Assembly: GCA_003202005.1 (NCBI GenBank)
Contig: QJJF01000020.1
Coordinates: 1-45,178 of the forward strand
Source of the DNA: Williamsia faeni
GTDB taxonomy: Bacteria > Actinomycetota > Actinomycetes > Mycobacteriales > Mycobacteriaceae
Length of the DNA: 45,178 nt
Direction: 5' to 3'
In this document: positions 33,964-42,139 of the stretch, piece by piece
How positions within the stretch are numbered: the first letter of the stretch is position 1
How the letters are laid out: each line of letters opens with the position of its first letter
Position numbers and translations under genes: made by a program
The notes under the pieces: generated by a model
What the model was told of the DNA's origin: nothing
Database searches by the model: none
The model's input: only the letters and a program-made list of their open reading frames with translations

Positions 33964-35565
33964 ATGGCTGCTAATAAGTTGGATGCGCTGATCATCGGTG
34001 CCGGGGTCGCTGGGCTGTATCAGCTGCACATGCTGCGCGAACAAGGCCTTGCGGTGCGCGCCTACGACACCGCTTCCGACGTGGGGGGAACCTGGTACTG
34101 GAACAGGTACCCGGGCGCGCGCTTTGACTCCGAGGCGTACATCTACCAGTACTTGTTCGACGAGGACCTGTACCGCGGCTGGAGCTGGAGCGAACGGTTC
34201 CCAGCACAGCCCGAAATCGAGCGTTGGCTGCACTATGTCGCCGACACCCTCGACCTGCGACGCGACATCCAGTTCAACACGACCATCGTGAGCGCCCACT
34301 TCGATGAGAACACAGACCGCTGGACCGTCACTACCGGAGACGGTGAAGTTATCGACACCCAGTTCCTGATTACCTGCTGCGGCATGCTTTCTGCTCCGAT
34401 GGCAGATCTGTTTCCGGGGCAGAGTGAGTTCAGTGGAGAAATTTTCCATACAGCTCGGTGGCCCAAAGAGGGTGCGGAACTGGCGGGCAAACGCGTCGGG
34501 GTCATTGGCAACGGTGCCACCGGCATCCAGGTCATCCAAACCATCGCCGGCGAGGTGGGAGACCTGACGGTCTTCATTCGCACACCGCAGTACGCGATAC
34601 CTATGTCGAACCCGACCTACAGCGAGCAAGACGTCGAAGCGTACAAGGCGCGCTTCAGCGAGCTGCGGGACACACTTCCTCATACATTCACTGGTTTCGA
34701 ATATGACTTCGAAGAAGAGTGGAGCGCGTTGACCGCTGAGCAACGCACTGAACGCCTCGAACGGATTTACAACGAGGGGTCCTTGCGGTTGTGGCTCGCA
34801 TCGTTCGGAGAGCTCTTCTCCGATCAGCAGGTCAGCGACGAGGTATCTGAGTTCGTGCGAGAGAAAATGAGGGCACGCCTGGACGACCCCGAGCTGTTCG
34901 AACTGCTCGTACCGACCGACTACGGATTCGGAACGCACCGTGTTCCGTTGGAAACGAACTATCTCGAGGTTTACCACCGCGAGAATGTGCACGCCGTGTC
35001 GGTACGCAACAACCCCATCGCACGCATCGTCCCCGAAGGAATCCTCCTGGAGGACGGGACGCTGTACGAGCTTGACGTCATTGTCATGGCCACCGGATTC
35101 GACGCCGGCACAGGCGCTTTGACCCGGATCGACATCCGCGGCCGAGGTGGACGGTCGTTGACCGAGGATTGGAGCCGCGACATCCGGACCACCATGGGAC
35201 TCATGGTGGAGGGATACCCGAACATGCTCACCACGGCTGTCCCGTTGGCGCCGTCGGCAGCCCTGTGCAACATGACCACGTGCTTGCAGCAGCAGACCGA
35301 GTGGATCGCCGCTTGCATCCAGCATATGAACAGCAATGGCCTCGGTATCATCGAGCCAACGATCGCCGGCCAGGATGCCTGGGTCAACCATCACGATGAG
35401 ATCGCGAACGCCACCCTCGTATCCAAAACAAACTCGTGGTACATGGGATCAAACGTGCCCGGCAAGCCCCGACGCCTGTTGTCCTACATCGGGGGCGTGG
35501 GTGCCTACCGCGATGCAACGCTCAAAGCGGCCGCCAATGGCTACGAAGGATTCGTGCTGCGGTGA
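33964..35565 (+). CDS. Baeyer-Villiger monooxygenase (FAD, NADPH)
   Basis: A 533-residue flavoprotein that inserts oxygen next to a ketone to give an ester or lactone. The type I BVMO fingerprint F-x-G-x3-H-x3-W-P is exact: F156-S-G158-E-I-F-H162-T-A-R-W166-P167. Two Rossmann motifs flank it: GAGVAG at 12-17 for FAD and GNGATG at 182-187 for NADPH. The conserved [13 protein letters not shown] is near residue 380. The length fits the cyclohexanone/cyclopentanone monooxygenase class. The start has a strong AGGAGG. The esterase 40 bp downstream would hydrolyse the ester product. The natural ketone cannot be told from sequence. Confidence 0.94.
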   Translation: MAANKLDALIIGAGVAGLYQLHMLREQGLAVRAYDTASDVGGTWYWNRYPGARFDSEAYIYQYLFDEDLYRGWSWSERFPAQPEIERWLHYVADTLDLRRDIQFNTTIVSAHFDENTDRWTVTTGDGEVIDTQFLITCCGMLSAPMADLFPGQSEFSGEIFHTARWPKEGAELAGKRVGVIGNGATGIQVIQTIAGEVGDLTVFIRTPQYAIPMSNPTYSEQDVEAYKARFSELRDTLPHTFTGFEYDFEEEWSALTAEQRTERLERIYNEGSLRLWLASFGELFSDQQVSDEVSEFVREKMRARLDDPELFELLVPTDYGFGTHRVPLETNYLEVYHRENVHAVSVRNNPIARIVPEGILLEDGTLYELDVIVMATGFDAGTGALTRIDIRGRGGRSLTEDWSRDIRTTMGLMVEGYPNMLTTAVPLAPSAALCNMTTCLQQQTEWIAACIQHMNSNGLGIIEPTIAGQDAWVNHHDEIANATLVSKTNSWYMGSNVPGKPRRLLSYIGGVGAYRDATLKAAANGYEGFVLR

Positions 35566-35605
35566 ACGACTACAACCGCCGCACTCCCGGGAAAAGGTAA
35601 ATGAC

Positions 35606-36814
35606 ATGACACAGACACAAAGACCGCCGAAATTTGATTCGCGGGCATTCGGTGTGAACGCCGACAGAATCCTAGGTGCTGCCACCACGGATCCGGCTCC
35701 AGTGGCCGGAGTGGTCGCCATGGTCACCAACCGCGATGTCAACGTGTACGAGGGGTCCGCCGGCCGACGGCGCATCGACGGCGATGACGCGGTCGGCCTC
35801 GACGACGTCTTCGCGATCTTCTCGACGACCAAGGCCATCACCGCGACAGCTGCGCTGCAACTGGTCGAGGCCGGAGAACTCGACCTCGACGCTCCCGCAA
35901 AAGAGTATGTGCCGGACCTGAACGATGTTCAGGTCATCGAAGGTTTCGACAGCAACGGCGAACCACAGTTACGTGCCCCGAAGTCCCACCCAACGACACG
36001 CCAATTACTGACTCACACAGCGGGATTCGGCTACGATTTCTTCGACGAGCACTACAAGAGGCTCGCCGAAGACTTCGGGCAGCCCAGCGTCATCACCGCT
36101 ACGGCAGAGGCGCTGCGCACCCCGCTGCTCTTCGACCCGGGTAGCAAATGGCAGTACGGCACGAATATCGACTGGGCAGGGCAAGTAGTCGAGCACATCG
36201 AAGGCGCTCGCCTCGGGGACGTGTTCGAGACGAAAGTCTTTGCCCCACTCGGCATGCATAACACCAGTTTTGTTCTGCGAGACGATTTCCGTCCGCGCCT
36301 GGCGACCATGCATGCGCGCGAGGCCACGGGTGAGCTGACAGCGATGGAGTTCGAGCTGCCGTCACCGCCAGAGGTCGACTTCGGTGGGCACGGACTCTAC
36401 GGAACCGTCCGCGACTACATGAAGTTCATCCGCATGTGGCTCAACGATGGCCTGGGAGAACATGGGCAGGTGTTGCGTCCAGAGACGGTCGAGATGGCGG
36501 TGAAAAATCATCTCGGTGACCTACCGGTCACCATGCTTCCAGGTGTGATTCCGTCGCTGTCGAACGACGCCGAATTCTTTCCCGGACAATCGAAGTCGTG
36601 GTCGCTGCCCTTCATGATCAACAATGAGAAGGCGCCGACCGGCCGGCCGGCCGGAGGTCAGGGCTGGGCAGGGCTGGCCAATCTCTTCTACTGGATCGAC
36701 AGAGAAAACGGGTTTGGTGGGTTCTGGGCAACGCAGATCCTTCCCTTCGGCGATCCGACGTCGTTCACGAAATACATGGAGTTCGAAACAGCGTTCTACG
36801 ACGCGCTGGGCTGA
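35606..36814 (+). CDS. Serine hydrolase, class-C beta-lactamase-like esterase
   Basis: A 402-residue cytoplasmic hydrolase (no signal peptide) of the beta-lactamase/EstB family. The S-x-x-K nucleophile is S73-T-T-K76 in [13 protein letters not shown]. The Y-containing motif is [10 protein letters not shown], and a GGQGWAGL segment near residue 350 takes the place of the KTG box. It follows the BVMO by 40 bp with GAAAAGG as ribosome-binding site; an ATG at 35601 hits a stop after two codons and is ignored. Co-transcription implies it cleaves the ester or lactone made by the BVMO, as in known ketone pathways with paired monooxygenase and esterase. Confidence 0.9.
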   Translation: MTQTQRPPKFDSRAFGVNADRILGAATTDPAPVAGVVAMVTNRDVNVYEGSAGRRRIDGDDAVGLDDVFAIFSTTKAITATAALQLVEAGELDLDAPAKEYVPDLNDVQVIEGFDSNGEPQLRAPKSHPTTRQLLTHTAGFGYDFFDEHYKRLAEDFGQPSVITATAEALRTPLLFDPGSKWQYGTNIDWAGQVVEHIEGARLGDVFETKVFAPLGMHNTSFVLRDDFRPRLATMHAREATGELTAMEFELPSPPEVDFGGHGLYGTVRDYMKFIRMWLNDGLGEHGQVLRPETVEMAVKNHLGDLPVTMLPGVIPSLSNDAEFFPGQSKSWSLPFMINNEKAPTGRPAGGQGWAGLANLFYWIDRENGFGGFWATQILPFGDPTSFTKYMEFETAFYDALG

Positions 36815-36909
36815 GCGGTCCACAAGACGCCGAATCAGGCCATCGCGGTCGGCGGCGGCGAGTGATCCCACGCGGGAACGTGCAACTCACCTCCCACTAT
36901 CGACACAAG

Positions 36910-36941
36910 GATGTGCCTCGGACGACGGTCCGAGGCACATC
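36910..36941 (+). terminator. Intrinsic-type terminator of the BVMO-esterase operon
   Basis: A perfect 14-bp stem, GATGTGCCTCGGAC with its complement, and a GACG loop, 96 bp after the esterase stop. There is no T tract, as usual in high-GC actinobacteria. Confidence 0.75.
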
Positions 36942-37592
36942 GTTGTGCGCGGCGCCGATGATCAGATCAGAAAGTGTTGCCAATCAGAATCTGGCTTCGC
37001 GGCGTCTTGCTCTGGCCCATGTGGGGCTAAATTGTCTCCTCGGGCACCGACGCGCTACGGGAGCGTTCCCACTGTGTCGGCGTGGATTACCTTCTGGTCG
37101 ACCCCCGCTCGGCGACGGAGGGCACCCAGGGCTTGGGGGTGGGGACCAAACGACAGCGGCTGCGACCAATCACTACTGCTTTACTCCTCGCCCCGCGAAT
37201 CCACGCTGAACCATCACCGCTGTGATCGCCCGCGGGTGCGATCAGGCCCACTCGCTGCCCAAGCAAGGGCACCTCGGCGCCGTGACTCGGGCGTCGCCAT
37301 CGACACAGGCAGCCTCATCCACGACAACAATCCGGCACTGCTCTCTGACCACCAAACCGCCGCCTACGCTGAATAGCCCAGCAGGCCCACTCGGTAAAAG
37401 GCGGGACTGTCAGATTAACGGCGGATCCGACCATGGCATCTGTTAGTCCCCATCGCATCGGATAGGAAGGCTGGTAGAGTCGATCGCCGGTAGGCACGAG
37501 ATCGCGATCGTCGCGCCAAGCGCCGGCCGTACGTCGTCAGTGGCATTGAGTCACCGCCTATCCGAACGAAACATCATGTCTAACAAATGATG
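36942..37592. other. Gene-poor stretch with a dispersed repeat
   Basis: About 650 bases without a convincing gene. The only feature is 37401-37442, which matches 44919-44961 at roughly 90 percent identity (shared core CAGATTAA followed by GGATCCGACCATGGCATCTG). Both copies also share a caggccca run about 10-20 bases upstream. This looks like the end of an element or of a displaced gene start; I cannot name it. Confidence 0.5.
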
Positions 37593-38225
37593 TTAGCTCT
37601 GAATCGGACCTGAACACTGCACTTTGGGGCTCCCGTGCACCCTCGTGGGTGAGGTCATTCTGCGCCTGGTCTCGACGATGGCCGCGATGGTCGTGGCGAC
37701 GACGATCACGTAGGCGGGGAACAGCCAGTCGATGACGCGCCACGAGTCGAGGGTCAGGATCGCGATGACTCCGTTGAGCACGGCAAGAATGTAGTAGTCC
37801 GACCGTTCAGAGCGTGGAGATTGCCAGCTCTTCACCACCGTCGGTAACGCGGCGACCGAGTCTGCGGCCACGACCATGACGACAGCCATCGTGGGGTTGT
37901 CCAGCAGCAGCCACACCGTGATTGCGGCCACCGAGATCGCGCCGCACGCCAGGTCGAGTGTGGTGATTTGCCAGTAGCTCGCCCGATTGACGAACGAGGA
38001 TGCCAGGACGAACGCTGGGCCGAGGCCGACGGACAGAGTCAGGATCGAAGCAAGTCCGACTCCCTGGTCGAGCTGTGCCAGGAAAGCGATGATCGGCATT
38101 GCGGCCCAGAGAAACCACGTGACCTTGTTGGGGCTCGCTGAACCCATCAGCACTGCACGGACGTAGAACGAGCTGCCGACCAGGCTCAGCAGTGCGCCGA
38201 GCAGAACGAAGTGCGGGTCGATCAT
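37593..38225 (-). CDS. Integral membrane protein of unknown function
   Basis: A 210-residue protein with six to seven hydrophobic segments: FVLLGALLSLVGSSFYV, WFLWAAMPIIAFLAQL, ILTLSVGLGPAFVLASSF, ACGAISVAAITVWLLL, MAVVMVVAADSVAALPTVV and AYVIVVATTIAAIVE. The pattern NKVTWFLWA and DSVAALPTVVKSWQSP is reminiscent of small PQ-loop-like membrane proteins, but I do not assign a family. It has a plausible AGAAGATGAG upstream of the ATG at 38225. It lies 68 bp downstream of a TetR gene on the same strand and is probably its regulatory target. Confidence 0.7.
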   Translation of the reverse strand: MIDPHFVLLGALLSLVGSSFYVRAVLMGSASPNKVTWFLWAAMPIIAFLAQLDQGVGLASILTLSVGLGPAFVLASSFVNRASYWQITTLDLACGAISVAAITVWLLLDNPTMAVVMVVAADSVAALPTVVKSWQSPRSERSDYYILAVLNGVIAILTLDSWRVIDWLFPAYVIVVATTIAAIVETRRRMTSPTRVHGSPKVQCSGPIQS

Positions 38226-38293
38226 CGTGGACTCATCTTCTGAATTGGGGGAGCAAAGCTGTCAGGGGCCCTGGCTGGGTACGGGGGTGTGGG

Positions 38294-38893
38294 TCAGGCC
38301 GTGGTGGTCAACGAGCCGAGCATCACGGTGGCACAGCGCGTGAGGAGACGTAGTTGGGTGTGGGCGGGGTAGGTTTCGGAGTCCAGAATGGCCGTCAAAG
38401 CTAGACCATTGACGTTGGCGGACAGCGACTTCGCGATATCACCACCATCAACCACGCTCCCGGTTGGGCTCAGGTCGTCGACGAGGCGGGTGATGCGTGA
38501 GACCCACCGGCGGTGGTGGTCGACGTGGATCTCTTGCAGTTGCGGCTCAGCCAGGGCAGTCGCGGCGAAGCCTGCCCATACGCGAACCTCGTCTATGCGG
38601 TCGTGATCAAGTGGCAACACGACAGCGAGCACATCCACCAGCATGTCGATGCTCGGCTCGCGGCCGGCCTCTATCGCATCGGCCCGTGCGGCGACCCGAC
38701 TGTACATCGTCCTGCAGGCGTGAATCAGAACCTCTGCGCGCGAACCGAAATGGTGAGTAATCAGGCCAGTTGTGCAGTCAGCGCGGGCGGCAATTGCCCG
38801 CATGGACACGTTCTCCAGCCCGCAGTCCGCGGCCACAGCCCAGACGGCGGCGGAAATCCGGTCGACAACGGCTTGAGCCGGTTCGGCGGTCAT
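38294..38893 (-). CDS. TetR-family transcriptional regulator
   Basis: A 199-residue TetR repressor. The DNA-binding domain, residues 10-57, ends in the recognition helix region CTTGLITHHFGSRAEVLIHA, and MRAIAARADCTTG precedes it. The C-terminal helical domain resembles BetI/TetR_C-type ligand domains (IDEVRVWAGFAATALAEPQL). The ATG at 38893 has AGGAG close upstream; a longer frame start at 38923 would run into the operator and is rejected. The operator upstream implies autoregulation together with the membrane protein gene that follows. Confidence 0.9.
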   Translation of the reverse strand: MTAEPAQAVVDRISAAVWAVAADCGLENVSMRAIAARADCTTGLITHHFGSRAEVLIHACRTMYSRVAARADAIEAGREPSIDMLVDVLAVVLPLDHDRIDEVRVWAGFAATALAEPQLQEIHVDHHRRWVSRITRLVDDLSPTGSVVDGGDIAKSLSANVNGLALTAILDSETYPAHTQLRLLTRCATVMLGSLTTTA

Positions 38894-38914
38894 CTGCACT
38901 CCTATCCCGACGAT

Positions 38915-38954
38915 GCGTAACACGCGTTACGCGAGAAGCGTAACACGCGTTTTG
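38915..38954 (-). promoter_or_regulatory. Tandem TetR operator
   Basis: GCGTAAC-acgc-GTTACGC at 38915-38932 is an inverted repeat with 7-bp arms. A second copy, GCGTAAC-acgc-GTT, starts at 38938, 23 bp on. They lie just upstream of the TetR start and fit cooperative dimers on tandem sites. Confidence 0.75.
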
Positions 38955-39172
38955 TGTCCGGTTGGAATCGCCGGCGCGATCATCGATCGCCCAGTGGGCG
39001 CAACCCCCCACTCTCACGCCCGACGTCCTAATGGCAACCCGGCCCATCGCTTCGGGGCCAAATACTGCTGAGCGGTTGGAGCCGATCGGCAATTACGGCA
39101 GCCGATCCGAGGCTGCCGCACGGTGAGTCGTCGGTCGGTGGCGGTGTCAGGTCAGTGCGACCGATGTCGTGG

Positions 39173-40846
39173 CTTAGCCTCGATCCACCGATGAAATCCG
39201 CGGGTAGGCGTGTGTCGAAATGAAGAAAGTGCCCTCTGAGCTGGAAAGATTTGAGTTCTCACACAACAAATCGAACAGCCCGAACAAGGACACTTTCAGT
39301 GCGATCCTCCCACACGTTCCGCAGCGATTCCGCAGCGTTCGACGACGACACGCTCGTGTCCTGCGCCGGCTTGCTCCCGATCATGACTCTGGCCCGGCAG
39401 ACACAGCTGACCGATCTTCTCGCCGACAAGGTGTTGATCACGACGCCGAACGTCGCCTCCGGGGCGGCGAACCTCGCACCGAAACTGACCACTGTGATTG
39501 CAGCGATGTGCGCCGGAGCCGACTGTATTGACGACGTCGACCTGCTGCGATCAGGTGGTATGAGCCACCTCTTCGCATCGGTCTACGCGCCCTCGACCGT
39601 GGGAACATTGCTGCGCGAGTTCACCTTCGGACACAACCGCCAACTCGAATCGGTCCTGCGCGAGCACCTCGTCGCACTCGCCGACCGCACCGACATCCTT
39701 CCCGGAATTTCCGACCGCGCGTTCGTTGACATCGACTCACTGCTGCGCCCGGTGTACGGCCACGCCAAACAGGGCGCCTAATACGGCCACACGAAGATCG
39801 CGGGAAAGCAGATTCTCCGCAAGGGCCTGTCACCGCTTGCGACGATCATCAGCACCGCCGGTTCGGCTCCCGTGATCGCCGGAATGCGGCTGCGCGCAGG
39901 TAAAGCCGGATCTGGTAAAGGCGCACCACCCATGGTCGCCCAGGCGATCGTCACTGCCCGCATGGCCGGCGCCACCGGCACGATCATGGTCCGCGGCGAC
40001 TCCGCGTACGGCAACAGCGGTGTGGTCCGTGCCTGCACCAACGCCGGTGCAGAATTCTCGGTCGTCTTGATCAAGAACTCACTCGTGCACAAAGCGATCG
40101 ACTCCATCGCCGACTCGGCGTGGATACCGGTGAAATACCCCGGTGCGGTGCGTGACCCCGATACCGGAGCCTGGATCTCCGATGCCGAAGTCGCCGAAAC
40201 ATCCTTCACCGCTTTCTCTTCCACCAAATACCCGGTGACTGCGCGGTTGATCGTCAGGCGAGTCAAGGACGCAAAGTTCCCCGACGCACTCTTTCCCGTG
40301 TGGCGGTATCACCCGTTCTTCACCAACACGAACCTTCCGACCGCGACCGCCGATCTCACCCACCGCGGCCATGCCATCGTCGAGACGGTGTTCTCCGACC
40401 TGATCGACGGACCACTGGCACATTTGCCGTCCGGATCGTTCGGGGCGAACTCGGCGTGGGCGCTGTGCGCGGCGATCGCCCACAACCTCCTGCGCGCAAC
40501 CGCAGTCATCGCCGGCGGACCTCACACCAAAGCCCGCGGCGCGACCCTCCGACGCAAAATCGTCAACGTCCCCGCCCGCTTCGTCCGCCCACAGCGCACA
40601 CCAACACTGCGGCTCCCACACCACTGGCCGTGGGCAGATGCATGGCTTCGGCTGTGGAGCAACATCATCGGATTCAGCCCACCCAAGCTCCCCTGACACT
40701 GACCGCCCCGCCACCTCAGGCCCGTTGAACAGCAACCGTGAAAAAGCTGGGCACACCAGCGGCCCCCGCACGCCCTACGGCGACAGTCACCGCCTCCGGC
40801 CCAACACATCGGCGGCGGCCAAATCGGTCGGTGGATCGAGGCTTAG
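39173..40846 (+). mobile_element. IS1380-family insertion sequence
   Basis: A 1674-bp element. Left end CTTAGCCTCGATCCACCGA from 39173 and the complement of CTAAGCCTCGATCCACCGA ending at 40846 match at 18 of 19 bases. Between them lies one transposase gene of the IS1380 type, interrupted by a stop codon. I see no obvious 4-bp target duplication. The left leader, up to the transposase start, is conserved in the 177-bp derivative at 8615-8791. Confidence 0.88.
39299..40696 (+). pseudogene. IS1380-family transposase with one in-frame stop
   Basis: The reading frame runs from a GTG at 39299 (AAGGA upstream) to 40696, about 465 codons, and is broken only by a TAA at 39779-39781. The same frame continues directly on both sides: AFVDIDSLLRPVYGHAKQGA before it and YGHTKIAGKQILRKGLSPL after it. 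Serine (TCA) is the likely ancestral codon. DDE-type segments are visible: DIDSLL, IMVRGDSAYGN and GHAIVETVFSDL. Apart from the single nonsense mutation the gene looks intact, so the inactivation is recent. Read-through would restore a full transposase. Confidence 0.85.
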
Positions 40847-40917
40847 AGGATGGCGACCGTCGACGATCACCGTGCGGGTCCACGCGAGCACCCTGTCTAG
40901 ATCGACGCAACTCAATC

Positions 40918-41093
40918 CAACGCTTACTCAACACATTGATGGTGGACACAGGGCGACGATTCTGGTCGATTCTGGACACCTGACCCTGTAACCGCAGGTC
41001 AATATATTCAACGTTTACCCAACACTTGACGTTGGACACCTGTCGACGGCTTTGGTTGATATTGGACACCTGATCAACATAACCGCAGGTCAA
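40918..41093. repeat. Two 85-bp direct repeats carrying phased TGGACAC boxes
   Basis: 40918-41002 and 41009-41093 are degenerate direct repeats with a 91-bp period, both ending in AACCGCAGGTCAA. Within them TGGACAC occurs at 40943, 40973, 41033 and 41063. The distances are 30, 60 and 30 bp, all on the same helical face. Three of the four boxes extend to TGGACACCTG. No frame is conserved, so this looks like a binding-site array. Confidence 0.7.
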
Positions 41094-41140
41094 CGCGACG
41101 CGCATGGATGATTATGGACGGCAGGAGATGCAGGAGGCGA

Positions 41141-41177
41141 GATCAGAGGTTAGGGGTTCGAATCCCTTCGGGCGCAC
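41141..41177 (+). other. tRNA 3'-half remnant, tRNA-Arg-like (attachment-site scar)
   Basis: The T arm AGGGG-TTCGAAT-CCCTT is followed by a 3' acceptor strand CGGGCGC and A, and preceded by GATCAGAGGTT, as in actinobacterial tRNA-Arg(ACG). The 5' half and anticodon loop are absent. A tRNA cut at the anticodon stem is the usual att core left by a tyrosine integrase. Confidence 0.75.
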
Positions 41178-41606
41178 AATGTTACGGCCCGGACCCGCAC
41201 ATACGTGTGGTCCGGATCGTAACTATTCCGCTGAACGCAACTCGAACTCATCAATTTGTCGCCAAAGTGTTAAGTGGCTGTGGATCGTGGCGAACTTCAT
41301 TCCAACGGCGATGTGGTATTTCGGCGGCCCGATTGTGATCAAAAGTTCGCGACGGGCACGCGAATAGGACGGGCAGGTCGCGAATCGACCGATCTACGCC
41401 ATTGAAGCCGGTGGAGTAGATGCTGCTAAAACCAGTTAGCGCAGCTCGATTGTCTGAGCGGGTGGAGCCGATAATCGGTAACTACTGAGGTCGTAGTTCG
41501 CGCGGCACGCCGTCGGGCATCCGGGCGGTTGCAATGGCGCGGGTGTTCGGGACATGTGTCGGTGGTGGGGTTTACGGTTTGGCGTGTGATTGGTACGTGG
41601 TAGGCG
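41178..41606. other. Intergenic with second copy of a 17-bp repeat
   Basis: No gene recognised. GAGCCGATAATCGGTAA at 41465-41481 repeats 30352-30368 exactly. Confidence 0.5.
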
Positions 41607-41843
41607 ATGGGCAATGTGCTCGACGAGAAGCAAGGCGATCACGCTGTGACCTGCTGGGTCCGCTGCGCCCGTAGGAGGTGGGGTGTGGTCGGACCGATTT
41701 CGGCAGGGCAGTGCAGCGTGTATCGCGGTAACGGGGACTCATGCACACGGGTGGCTATCAAGGGTTGGGAAGGTTGCGGCAGGCACGGGGGTCGGGCTTC
41801 CCAGGTGAAGGCGAAGTGTTCGGCCACTTGGCTTTTGGCTTAG
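41607..41843 (+). CDS. Small Cys/His-rich protein, putative zinc finger
   Basis: A 78-residue protein with Q-C-SVYRGNGDS-C-TRVAIKGWEG-C-GR-H-GGRASQVKAK. Three cysteines and a histidine are spaced like the small phage/island zinc-finger motif that ends in C-x2-H-GG, often followed by QVKAK. That motif is frequent near integrases and terminases of actinobacterial phages and islands; the function is not established. It ends 11 bp before the next small gene and is in the same direction as the integrase, so the three look like one operon. The start is the ATG at 41607, with a weak ribosome-binding site. Confidence 0.6.
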   Translation: MGNVLDEKQGDHAVTCWVRCARRRWGVVGPISAGQCSVYRGNGDSCTRVAIKGWEGCGRHGGRASQVKAKCSATWLLA

Positions 41844-41854
41844 TGGACTGTCTG

Positions 41855-42139
41855 ATGACGACGAGGTTTGACCGGTTGGAGCGGCGGTTGTTCGCGGTTC
41901 GGACCGAGGTGGCGTTCGCCGCGACGAGGGCCGAGGCCGTGAGGTTCGGTGGGCCGTGCCGGGTCACTCGCGTGGTGGCACTGCGCATTGTGGGGATGCG
42001 GGTCCAGGGGGTGTGTTGCGGGGCCATCGCGCAGCTCATTTCGGCCGGCGACGTGAGCCCGGCTGGACGGACTGCCCGTCAACGGTCCACTGTGCGCCGT
42101 GACTGCGAGTCCATCGGGCTGGGGAAGGTGGTGACCTGA
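41855..42139 (+). CDS. Small basic protein coupled to the integrase, possible excisionase
   Basis: A 94-residue basic protein beginning MTTRFDRLERRLFAVRTEVAF. Its C-terminal half, LRIVGMRVQGVCCGAIAQLISAGDVSP then ARQRSTVRRDCESIG, could form a helix-turn-helix. I do not recognise the family. Its stop overlaps the integrase start by one base (TGATG), which implies co-translation. Position and size fit a recombination directionality factor, but that is inference from context. Confidence 0.5.
   Translation: MTTRFDRLERRLFAVRTEVAFAATRAEAVRFGGPCRVTRVVALRIVGMRVQGVCCGAIAQLISAGDVSPAGRTARQRSTVRRDCESIGLGKVVT

Noticed and set aside
33958-35394. Long minus-strand frame (478 codons) opposite the monooxygenase
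   Set aside because: Shadow of the BVMO gene; no recognisable domain and it would overlap a gene with exact family motifs.
40918-41093. CRISPR array
   Set aside because: Only two long degenerate repeats with a 6-bp gap, no spacers of regular length and no cas genes.
41141-41177. Complete tRNA-Arg gene
   Set aside because: Sequence 5' of the anticodon stem does not fold into or resemble a tRNA 5' half.
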